A stretch of 64,000 bases of DNA from Firmicutes bacterium HGW-Firmicutes-9 (lineage in GTDB: Bacteria; Bacillota; Clostridia; Christensenellales; CAG-138): assembly GCA_002841395.1 (NCBI GenBank), contig PGZM01000005.1:62001-126000 (forward strand), in the 5' to 3' direction. The notes below the pieces were generated by a model. It did no database searches. It saw only the letters and a list, made by a program, of their open reading frames with translations, and had not been told where the DNA came from. Every line of letters starts with the position of its first letter. Within the stretch, counting starts at the first letter, position 1. Shown here in pieces: positions 37,044 to 44,366 of the stretch. Position numbers and translations under genes: made by a program.

Positions 37044-37064
37044 ATTACGATCCGCCTTTCTTAC

Positions 37065-37544
37065 TTAGTTCCAGTTGTAGTCACGCATCATGCCGGGGCC
37101 ATAATAGCCGTCATCCGAGTCATATCCGCGCATCATGCCGGGGCCATAGTAGCCGCCGCGTGTGCCAAATCTGCCGCGAGCGTAGAAATCGTCGTCCGCG
37201 TCAAACCCGCATCCGTAGCCCATCATGCCGTAGCCGAATGCGTATCCGTTTTCCGCATGGTAAGCTGCCATTTCATCCAACTGCGCCAGTGCTTCCTGTC
37301 CTTCTTCCTGCGTTAACAGTCCGTCCTGAACCATCTTGTTGATCGTCTCTTTTCTCAGGTCGATCATCTGCTGGAAAGACTCCTGCAAATCCGCCTCCTG
37401 CTGCTGTGTCAGTTCCTGCTGATAAGCGGGGTAGCTGACGTCGCTGCGCACGGGCGAATAGTTTGCCAGCGCGAAGGCCGCGACGGGCACGAGCACAAGG
37501 ATGACAATTGCGATAATGAGTAATGCTTTTCTCACGAGGTTCAC
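37065..37544 (-). CDS. Exported DUF2680-like protein with Gly/Tyr/Met-rich repeat tail
   Basis: 159 residues. A signal peptide or anchor (about 5-27) is followed by a helical region with an EF-hand-like spacing (TINKMVQDGLLTQEEGQEALAQLDEM) as in DUF2680 proteins. A tail rich in Gly, Tyr, Met and Asp follows, with two copies of YYGPGMMR (about 132 and 148). The tail could bind metal through Met. It is the first gene of the six-gene two-component operon. AAGGAGG precedes the ATG. Confidence 0.7.
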   Translation of the reverse strand: MNLVRKALLIIAIVILVLVPVAAFALANYSPVRSDVSYPAYQQELTQQQEADLQESFQQMIDLRKETINKMVQDGLLTQEEGQEALAQLDEMAAYHAENGYAFGYGMMGYGCGFDADDDFYARGRFGTRGGYYGPGMMRGYDSDDGYYGPGMMRDYNWN

Positions 37545-37569
37545 CTCCTTGTCGTGAATGGTTTCTGTA

Positions 37570-37604
37570 GTTATAAGATATAAGAAAAATATGGTTGAAA
37601 TATG
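37570..37604 (-). promoter_or_regulatory. Putative regulated promoter: -10 plus 11-bp-spaced direct repeats
   Basis: On the minus strand CATATTT (37604-37598), CATATTT (37593-37587) and TATATC (37582-37577) repeat every 11 bp and abut TATAAC (37575-37570). This is the geometry of OmpR-family binding sites over a -35 region. The likely regulator is the RR at 35872. Confidence 0.4.
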
Positions 37605-37627
37605 ATTGCGAAAATTGACGCGAAAAA

Positions 37628-37653
37628 AAGATCACCCAGTATCAGGTGACCTT
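37628..37653 (-). terminator. Terminator of the ABC exporter operon
   Basis: On the minus strand GGTCACC-tgatact-GGGTGATC followed by seven T. Confidence 0.75.
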
Positions 37654-37674
37654 TTTCATGCGATTACGATTGTT

Positions 37675-39549
37675 TTACGCGGGCATCTCTTCGCCGACAT
37701 AGTGCTTTGCCTGCGCAGTCCAAAGCTCGCTGTACTTGCCGTCCTGTTCGTTTAACAGATCAGCGTGGCTGCCGAACTGCACGAGCTTGCCGCCGTCGAA
37801 CACCGCGATGTTATGGCAAAAGCGGCAGGAGGACAGCCGGTGCGAGATAAAGATGCAGGCTTTCTCTCCAACCAGCTCGTTGAACCTGGAGTAGACTTCA
37901 AACTCCGTGATGGGATCGAGCGCTGCGGTCGGTTCGTCCAGCACGACGACGGGCGCGTCTTTGTAAAGCGCCCGGGCGATTGCGATCTTCTGCTTCTCGC
38001 CGCCGGAGAAGTCGCGTCCGTTTTCGTCAAACTGTTTGCCGAGCGGTACGGTGTAGTCGCCGTTGAGCTCGCTAACGAGCGCGTCAAGCCCCGCGGTGCG
38101 CATGCTCTGCTCCAGCCGCGCCTTGTCGGGATGCTCGCTTGCCGCAATGTTTTGATCCAGCGCAAACGAGAACAGCGTGAAATCCTGAAACACCACGGAG
38201 AACAGATCGATATAGTCGTTGTAGTCGAACTCCTGAATGTTCACGCCGTTGCAGGTGATCACGCCCGCCGTCGGCTGGTAAAACCGGCACAGCAGCTTGA
38301 TCAGCGTGGTCTTTCCCGCGCCGTTCATGCCGACGACGGCGAGGCGCTCGCCTTTTCGGAGCGTCAGGTTCACGTGCTCCAACACCTGTGCTTCCGAATT
38401 CGGATAATGAAACGATACATCGTGAAACTCGAATACATAGTCCTGATTCCGTTCAAGGCGGATGTGCTTAGACCCGTGCTGCGTCGTTTCCGGCAGCCCG
38501 AAGAAGCGGATGCTCAGGCCGAAGTACTCGCTGGACACCTTGAACATTGTGTATTGCTGAATGAGCGCTGCAATCGCCTGATAAAAGCGCATAATCGCGT
38601 TGATCTGGATGAAGATGGAACCCACCGTGATTGCGCCGATATACGCTTTGAGCACGATAAACAGATATACCGCGGTGAGCAGCACCGCGTTGACCGCGGC
38701 AAGAATCGAGAAGTGCTTGATGTTCGGTTTCACGAACTCATTGACGCTTACCTGGATATCCGGCCCGACATAGTCGTCGATCTTCTCCTTGAGCATGTGC
38801 TGCGCCTGATAGAGGCGGATATCTTTTCCACACTCATAGTTATAGCTGATGCGGAAGAACAGATAGCCGAAGTTCCGGTTGGAGTCGAGATTGTTGTTGA
38901 CGTCGTCCTCCGCGGTCTTGGCGATTCTCGCCTGCACGTTGTTGTAGATCAATACGCCGAGCACAAGCAGCACGGCAAGCGCGACAAACGCGAACGGAGA
39001 TTGCACGATAGAGCCTTCCGCTCCCGAACTCGCGGCGTTACCCGTGGCAAACGTGGTCACGATCAGCACGCTTGCAATCACCATCTCGAAGATCGCCATA
39101 AAGCCCTTGAGCAGATATTCCGCCATGTCCCAGACGGCCATGTGGTTGTTTTCCGTCTCCTGAATCATGCGCCGCAGATCCATCGTGTCGGGATTTTCAA
39201 TCTGCTCATAGTCGAGCTTCATCGTCTTCTTGGAAAACTCTTCGTAGTAACGGGTGACGAGAAGCATCTTCTGATCGCTATATAGTTTTGTGGAAAATGC
39301 GCCAATGATATGGAGCACAAGCATCAGCCCGACCAGCAGCGCTGCGAGCGTGGTCAGGGTCGGTATATCCTTTGCGCCCATCAACTCGTCGAGAATCTTG
39401 GCGGAGAGCACGATCGGGATAAACGGTTTCACCGCGTCGAGCATCGCGGAGAACAGCATCGTGGGAATGAACCTGCGGCTGAGCTTTTGTATCATCTTGA
39501 GCGCGGCAATCACCGCGGCAAGATTCAGCCTCTTTTTCTTCTCGCTCAT
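37675..39549 (-). CDS. ABC exporter half-transporter (permease-ATPase), subunit 2
   Basis: 624 residues. An N-terminal six-helix ABC_membrane domain is followed by a nucleotide-binding domain with Walker A GMNGAGKTT, signature FSGGEKQK and Walker B VVVLDEPTAALD. It overlaps the companion gene upstream by four bases (ATGA) and surely forms a heterodimer with it. The NBD signature is FSGGE, while the partner has LSGGE. The exported substrate is unknown; lantibiotic-, lipid- and multidrug-type exporters share this layout. Confidence 0.93.
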   Translation of the reverse strand: MSEKKKRLNLAAVIAALKMIQKLSRRFIPTMLFSAMLDAVKPFIPIVLSAKILDELMGAKDIPTLTTLAALLVGLMLVLHIIGAFSTKLYSDQKMLLVTRYYEEFSKKTMKLDYEQIENPDTMDLRRMIQETENNHMAVWDMAEYLLKGFMAIFEMVIASVLIVTTFATGNAASSGAEGSIVQSPFAFVALAVLLVLGVLIYNNVQARIAKTAEDDVNNNLDSNRNFGYLFFRISYNYECGKDIRLYQAQHMLKEKIDDYVGPDIQVSVNEFVKPNIKHFSILAAVNAVLLTAVYLFIVLKAYIGAITVGSIFIQINAIMRFYQAIAALIQQYTMFKVSSEYFGLSIRFFGLPETTQHGSKHIRLERNQDYVFEFHDVSFHYPNSEAQVLEHVNLTLRKGERLAVVGMNGAGKTTLIKLLCRFYQPTAGVITCNGVNIQEFDYNDYIDLFSVVFQDFTLFSFALDQNIAASEHPDKARLEQSMRTAGLDALVSELNGDYTVPLGKQFDENGRDFSGGEKQKIAIARALYKDAPVVVLDEPTAALDPITEFEVYSRFNELVGEKACIFISHRLSSCRFCHNIAVFDGGKLVQFGSHADLLNEQDGKYSELWTAQAKHYVGEEMPA

Positions 39550-41369
39550 GCCGGCTCACCGCCTTCCTCACGATAATAGTGACTCTGGATATCAAACATG
39601 TGCGCGTAGGTTCCACATAGCCGCATCAGCTCGTTGTGCGTGCCGCGCTCGGCGATGCGCCCGCCGTCGAGCAGCAGCACCTCGTCACAGAATTTCGTGC
39701 TCGAAAGCCGGTGCGAGATATAGATCGAGGTTTTGTTCTTCGTCATCTCGTGATAGGTTTCATAGAGGCGGGATTCCGCAATCGGGTCCAGCGCGGCGGA
39801 AGGCTCGTCCAGCACCAGCACGGGAGCCGCCTTGTACAGCGCGCGGGCCAGTATCACCTTTTGCCGTTCGCCGCCGGAAAGCTCGGTTCCTTCATTGTCC
39901 AGATACTTTTCACAGCTCGTGAACTTGCCCTTTTTAAGCTCCTTGACCTTTTTAGTGAGACCCGCCGACTCAATCGCCGCATCCACCCGCGCCTGATCGG
40001 TATCGCGACTGTTGCGCATGGAGATATTCACGTCCATGCCATAGGCTAAGATCAGCGCGTCCTGAAACGCAACCGAGAACTGCGAAAAATACTGCTTGAG
40101 ATCGACTTCTCTGGAATCGACGCCGTCCAGCAGGATCTCGCCGCGATCCGGCTCCGCGAGGTTGAGGAGGAGCTTGACCAGCGTTGTCTTGCCCGCGCCG
40201 TTGATGCCGACGAGCGCGACCTTCCTGCCCCGCTCGATCACGACGTTGAAATCCTGAAAGATCACATGCTCGCCGTAGGAGAAATCCACATGCCGGAATT
40301 CGATCTGCATCGGCAGCGAAAACTCCCGCTGCTGCCGGTCGCCTTTGGTGTGCTCCTCCGACTTCTCCAGAAACACGCGGAAATCGGACACTTGAATTGA
40401 TGCCGTATTTAACTGAATCGCGTTTTTTGCAAACCCGCTGATCCACGAGGATAACCCCGCAATCGCGCCGATATAGAGTATGAACTGCGAGACGGGAATC
40501 GTCCCCGCGAGCACGAGCGAAATCAGGTAAAGATATGCAAACCCATCCCGCAGGAACGCGACGACGCCATCCGCAACCTCGCTGAAAAACATACGGAGCA
40601 AGATCCGATTTTGCCACAAGATATTTTCGTCATTGTACTTTCGAAGCAGAGAGGCGAGCCAGTCGAACATGCCATACATGCGGATGTCCTTTGCATACAT
40701 TACATCCCCGGTGCTTGCGGACGCGCTATATGTTTTTTGTTCGACCTTGTTGACTTCTTCCTTGTGCTTGATGATGTAGCGGTTGACGAGATTGCCCGCA
40801 AAATAGCTGACCGCGCCGCAGACGGCAAGAACGAGGATGACGAGCGGATTGAGCGTGGAGAGGATGAAGATGTAGACGACCGCGCCAAGCAGGTTTGCGC
40901 TGCACTCCACGATGCGCACTACGATATCCTCTACACCTTCTCTCGGGCTGCTGATTGCGCGCTGTGCCTTGCGATTCTCCAGCTGGCCCTTTTCGGAGGA
41001 AAGATGCTTGTAGTCTACCTGCATGGAGGCGAGGCACATCTCCGCGCCGAGGCGCATGCTGCGATACATGGATTTCATGCGCGGGAAGTAGCCGTCCGCA
41101 AAGCTGCGGAGCTGACCCAATACCAGCGATGTCACGCCGAACACCGCAACCAGCAGAAGAAGAGAGGCGATGTCTCGCCCTTCCTCAAAAAACTGAATGA
41201 TGAACTTGGGCATCAGCACACCGACGACAGGCTGCGCAACCATGCAAAACACGAGCGCGATCATCGAAGCAAGCAGCACCTTGTCGATGCGCAGAATGTT
41301 TTTGATCGTGAACGCGATGTTGCTCAGTGCGCCGTATTTCGGCTTTTCGGGCTTCTTTGTTTGTTCCAT
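39546..41369 (-). CDS. ABC exporter half-transporter (permease-ATPase), subunit 1
   Basis: 607 residues. Six-helix membrane domain, then NBD with Walker A GINGAGKTT, signature LSGGERQK, Walker B LVLDEPSAALD and a conserved His switch (YISHRL). It is first in a two-gene operon preceded by a strong promoter at 41458-41485. Substrate unknown. Confidence 0.93.
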   Translation of the reverse strand: MEQTKKPEKPKYGALSNIAFTIKNILRIDKVLLASMIALVFCMVAQPVVGVLMPKFIIQFFEEGRDIASLLLLVAVFGVTSLVLGQLRSFADGYFPRMKSMYRSMRLGAEMCLASMQVDYKHLSSEKGQLENRKAQRAISSPREGVEDIVVRIVECSANLLGAVVYIFILSTLNPLVILVLAVCGAVSYFAGNLVNRYIIKHKEEVNKVEQKTYSASASTGDVMYAKDIRMYGMFDWLASLLRKYNDENILWQNRILLRMFFSEVADGVVAFLRDGFAYLYLISLVLAGTIPVSQFILYIGAIAGLSSWISGFAKNAIQLNTASIQVSDFRVFLEKSEEHTKGDRQQREFSLPMQIEFRHVDFSYGEHVIFQDFNVVIERGRKVALVGINGAGKTTLVKLLLNLAEPDRGEILLDGVDSREVDLKQYFSQFSVAFQDALILAYGMDVNISMRNSRDTDQARVDAAIESAGLTKKVKELKKGKFTSCEKYLDNEGTELSGGERQKVILARALYKAAPVLVLDEPSAALDPIAESRLYETYHEMTKNKTSIYISHRLSSTKFCDEVLLLDGGRIAERGTHNELMRLCGTYAHMFDIQSHYYREEGGEPA

Positions 41370-41457
41370 CGGATGCCTTTCTTATTATTACGAGAAAGCA
41401 TTTGGTAGATTCTCAGCTGTTAGAAATTACGGAAAACCAAGTCGGAATATTAGGTCT

Positions 41458-41485
41458 ATTATAGCACTGATATGTACGTTTACAA
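41458..41485 (-). promoter_or_regulatory. Promoter of the ABC exporter operon
   Basis: TTGTAA (41485-41480), 16-bp spacer, extended -10 TGCTATAAT with TATAAT at 41463-41458. It starts transcription about 80 bases upstream of the first ABC gene. Confidence 0.7.
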
Positions 41486-41545
41486 CAATCGGCGGTTGAA
41501 TCGAACGCATACACAAATTTGAATTTTAACAACTATTGGTTGAGG

Positions 41546-41577
41546 CAAAAAAGAAAAGAGCCACCCTTGGGTGGCTC
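41546..41577 (-). terminator. Terminator of the marR-hgcAB operon
   Basis: On the minus strand GAGCCACCC-aa-GGGTGGCTC followed by TTTTCTTTTTT. Confidence 0.85.
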
Positions 41578-41597
41578 CTGTATGGTTGCTCTGTTTT

Positions 41598-41861
41598 TTA
41601 TCCGCAGGTTGGCTCCGTCCCTGTGAAAAACCCGATGATCACGGCTGCCGCGCAACCGACGCCTTCCGTAACCTCGATTGCGTCAAACGCGCAATTTCGC
41701 GCGCACGCGCCGCATTCCATGCAGGCGTCGCGATCAGCGATTTTGACCTTTTTTCCCTCCGGCTGAAACACACGGTGCGGGCAGACCTCGAGGCACCTGC
41801 CGCAGCCCGTGCATTTGGTGGAATCGTATTGCAGCGTGACGACATTTTTCAGATACTTCAT
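41598..41861 (-). CDS. hgcB: Mercury methylation ferredoxin HgcB
   Basis: 87 residues. Two [4Fe-4S] motifs: C17-C20-C23-C27 (CTGCGRCLEVCP) and C47-C50-C53-C57 in the HgcB-characteristic CMECGAC form. The extra Cys (C70) in EGVGCAAAV and a C-terminal Cys (C86, in PTCG) match the additional thiols of HgcB. Known HgcB reduces the corrinoid of HgcA to Co(I) and may help deliver Hg(II). The start overlaps the hgcA stop (ATGA). It ends before a strong terminator, so it closes the operon. Confidence 0.9.
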   Translation of the reverse strand: MKYLKNVVTLQYDSTKCTGCGRCLEVCPHRVFQPEGKKVKIADRDACMECGACARNCAFDAIEVTEGVGCAAAVIIGFFTGTEPTCG

Positions 41862-43054
41862 ACCAGTTTCCCTCCGAACGTGAGGATTGCGTCGCTGACG
41901 AGCAACAGCAGGATGGAAACGACAGCCGTCGAAAGCTGTGCGGGAACGGCGAACCGCATTTCGCGATCTACGCCCGAGAGTGAGGTATAGGTCGAGCTTC
42001 CGGTGAAGTTCATCGTCAAAAAGCTGGAGAGCGCGGGCAGCAGCAGGAAGTATGCCACGGCCTTCAGCCAGCCGAACGCGGGATCAGGGAAGCCGTTGAG
42101 CAGCAGGAACCCGACCGCCCAGACGAGACCCAGAATTGCGCCCTTGAGCGAGAACGCTCGCCCGGGCACCCACGGCAGCAGCATCGGTGTGAGCACCGCG
42201 CCGACGAAGATCGCGCCCAGGATACCATACAAGTCCACCCAACCGTAATGGCCGAAGCCGACGGCGTTGAGGATGAAGAGAATGCCAAATGTGATCAATA
42301 TCGGCGTCATCGCACCCACGAGCTCCATCGGCGTGAGCACAGCGCGATCACGGAAGGTGAAGCGCACGGTGCGCATCTCCTCCGTCGTCTGCATACCGTT
42401 TACGAGGAATGCCGGAACATCCTTTGCGCGCACCGGCCCGTAGACGACGCGGAATTTGGTCTGCTTCGTCACCTCGTGCGCGGCGACGCCGACCGCGCCG
42501 AGCTGCGGCAAAATCAGCGTGCGATGGGAGACAACGTCCGAAAGGCGCACCGCCGACACGCGGCGCACAAGCTCATCCGTTCCGAACGTACCTTTGCCCG
42601 CAGCGCACCAGACGTTGACGCCGTCTGTATCCAGCACGAGGATCCAGAGATTGAGCCCGTCCAGCTGCTCACGCAGGCGATCAAACGTCATCTTGTAGTT
42701 CGCGGTGACCAGCACAGGCGAGGTTTCGTCCGGCTGACCCACGGCATAGAGGCCGGGATCGACCATATAATTCATCCGCCCGATCGACCAGCGGCATTTC
42801 CACGAACCGAGTGTATCCGCAAACGAGAGTTTTGTCGCAACCTGCGGGATGTCGCCGACGGGAGTTGCGATGTTACCGATCACATAGGGGTGCTCAAACA
42901 CAGCGGGATCGTGCGCGATTGCGGATACATCTGTTTCTACATCTTGCCCGCAGCAGGATGAAGACTTCTCATTTTTGCTGTCTTCTCCGCAGCAGTTGGA
43001 TTGTTTCGCGCGGCGACCGACCGTTGTCGTTCCACCGCAGCATGTAGATGCCAT
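41858..43054 (-). CDS. hgcA: Mercury methylation corrinoid protein HgcA
   Basis: 398 residues. The cytoplasmic corrinoid-binding domain carries the invariant cap-helix NVWCAAGKGTFGTDELV (about 147-163); Cys150 would ligate cobalt. From about residue 258 five transmembrane helices form the C-terminal domain, as in HgcA and unlike soluble CdhD/AcsC proteins. HgcA transfers a methyl carbanion equivalent from methyl-corrinoid to Hg(II). Odd feature: a roughly 45-residue N-terminal tail with three CCG motifs (5-7, 21-23, 34-36), which I do not know from characterised HgcA. AAAGGAGC precedes the ATG; marR lies 26 bases upstream. Confidence 0.92.
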   Translation of the reverse strand: MASTCCGGTTTVGRRAKQSNCCGEDSKNEKSSSCCGQDVETDVSAIAHDPAVFEHPYVIGNIATPVGDIPQVATKLSFADTLGSWKCRWSIGRMNYMVDPGLYAVGQPDETSPVLVTANYKMTFDRLREQLDGLNLWILVLDTDGVNVWCAAGKGTFGTDELVRRVSAVRLSDVVSHRTLILPQLGAVGVAAHEVTKQTKFRVVYGPVRAKDVPAFLVNGMQTTEEMRTVRFTFRDRAVLTPMELVGAMTPILITFGILFILNAVGFGHYGWVDLYGILGAIFVGAVLTPMLLPWVPGRAFSLKGAILGLVWAVGFLLLNGFPDPAFGWLKAVAYFLLLPALSSFLTMNFTGSSTYTSLSGVDREMRFAVPAQLSTAVVSILLLLVSDAILTFGGKLV

Positions 43055-43080
43055 AAAGCGAAGCTCCTTTCAAAACCAGT

Positions 43081-43524
43081 TCAACAGCAGTTGCTCTCCT
43101 GAATTGCGTCGAGTAGCAGCGTAAGCCCCTTGAGCACCAGCGCGCGGTCGCCTTCCGCGATGTTTTCGTAGATCTTGTAAAAATAAGCGTCCATACTCGC
43201 TTCGATCTCTTGAAAATAGCGGTTGCCTTCCGGTGTTAGCTGGATGGTGACGTATCTCCGGTCGTCGGGATCCAATTCACGGCTTACCATGTTCTTGGCG
43301 ACGAGGTTGTTCACCGTCCGGCTCAGCGTGCTGGTATCAAGGCCGATGGTGCCCGCGAGATCGACGAGGGACAGGCGCTCTGCGCGCCCGATTTCGACCA
43401 GCGCGTGGCATTGCGCAAGCGTCAACCCGCAGCAAGCCATCTCGCTTTCCTCCAGTATGCCGAGCTTTCGCTCCAGAATGCGGATCGACTCCCGCAGCTG
43501 TTTGATTTCTTCCGTCGGTATCAT
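43081..43524 (-). CDS. MarR-family regulator with cysteine pairs, upstream of hgcAB
   Basis: 147 residues. Winged-helix core (LSLVDLAGTIGLDTSTLSRTVNNLVAKNMVSRELDPDDRRYVTIQLTPEG) typical of MarR. Cys residues cluster at 31-32 (ACCG), 39 and the extreme C-terminus (SNCC, 146-147), an arrangement suited to sensing a soft metal or metalloid such as As(III) or Hg(II). It is the first gene of the marR-hgcA-hgcB operon. A palindrome over its own -35 suggests autorepression. Metal sensing is inference. Confidence 0.88.
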   Translation of the reverse strand: MIPTEEIKQLRESIRILERKLGILEESEMACCGLTLAQCHALVEIGRAERLSLVDLAGTIGLDTSTLSRTVNNLVAKNMVSRELDPDDRRYVTIQLTPEGNRYFQEIEASMDAYFYKIYENIAEGDRALVLKGLTLLLDAIQESNCC

Positions 43525-43546
43525 CTAATCACCTCTTGTTGAAAAG

Positions 43547-43576
43547 AGTGTAACATGAAATAGTTGCAATATGCAA
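43547..43576 (-). promoter_or_regulatory. Promoter and palindromic operator of marR-hgcAB
   Basis: -35 TTGCAT (43576-43571), 18-bp spacer, extended -10 TGTTACACT with TACACT at 43552-43547. The perfect 13-bp palindrome TTGCA-TAT-TGCAA (43576-43564) overlaps the -35, as expected for a MarR repressor site. Shine-Dalgarno AGAGGTG precedes the marR ATG. Confidence 0.5.
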
Positions 43577-43639
43577 GAGAAGAATACTTGCGGAATTTTG
43601 AGTTGAACAAGCAGTACTGTACAGCGGCAAGAAAAACAA

Positions 43640-44211
43640 TTGATCTGTGCCAACACGCATCCGCATGTCAGCGACGCGACACTCTTGAAATTTGACATTC
43701 CGCATCTTCTCGGCAAGTATGACAAGGTGCGGTACTTAGATAGCGATACAATCGTATTGGTGATCTTTCAACGCAGTACGCGACGAATCAGGAGAACAAC
43801 TATGCTACAGTGACCAAGAATTTGCTGGGCACGCATGATCAGATTGATAAGCGAAATGGGGGTTCGTGCAATATAAAATCAGGCGAATTACTGCTCAACA
43901 CAAAAAAATGCGCGCAGCGATACTTCGGCAGTATTGATAGAGAGCAAAGCGAATGATCCCTGGCGCATAATGATGGACCAGGATACGTTCAATGTCACGT
44001 TTAAGAAGAAGTTCTCTACTTGCACCCACGTTACAACCTTATGCAGGCGAATAATCTGCTTAGCGACTGGAGCATTGCAAAGGCGGCCGGGTTCTATTGC
44101 ATGTCCGAACAGCAAATGCGTGAGGCGATGGATCAACCGGTGATGCAGTATCTTTCGTCTAAAAAGAAACAAAGGAACAACATTCTTGCCGAAAAATATC
44201 TGGATTATTAG
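43640..44211 (+). pseudogene. Broken GT8-family glycosyltransferase
   Basis: Joining frames gives a recognisable family 8 sequence: HVSDATLLKFDIPHLLGKY, the DxD motif in VRYLDSDTIV, a GELLLNTKK block, MDQDTFNVTF, and YNLMQANNLLSDWSIAKAAG, ending in KYLDY-stop. At least three to four frameshifts (near 43755, 43907, 43930 and 44018) and the missing N-terminus show it is inactive. It is isolated from the EPS operon and has no functional neighbour. Confidence 0.8.
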
Positions 44212-44307
44212 GAGTATTGGATTCTTCTAGATCTGTTTCTGGAACAAAAGACATTATCGATCAGGTAAACAACAGAAAGAATTTAATACTTGATATGGCA
44301 ATCAAAG

Positions 44308-44333
44308 AAAAGCCGCCCGATCGGGTGGCTTTT
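44308..44333. terminator. Bidirectional terminator
   Basis: AAAAGCCGCCC-gatc-GGGTGGCTTTT. It serves the RNA methyltransferase gene on the minus strand. Confidence 0.75.
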
Positions 44334-44366
44334 GTGTTTGAATCGTTGGTAAGTGCTGCCAAATCA

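Noticed and set aside
37765..39285. 506-residue plus-strand ORF antisense to the ABC transporter gene
   Set aside because: It is a mirror of a GC-rich coding frame. The His/Arg/Asp-heavy sequence has no motif, and the opposite strand encodes a complete ABC transporter.
41858..43054. Acetyl-CoA synthase corrinoid subunit (CdhD/AcsC-like)
   Set aside because: The C-terminal membrane domain and the NVWCAAGK cap helix followed by an overlapping HgcB argue for HgcA; no other acetyl-CoA synthase genes are near.
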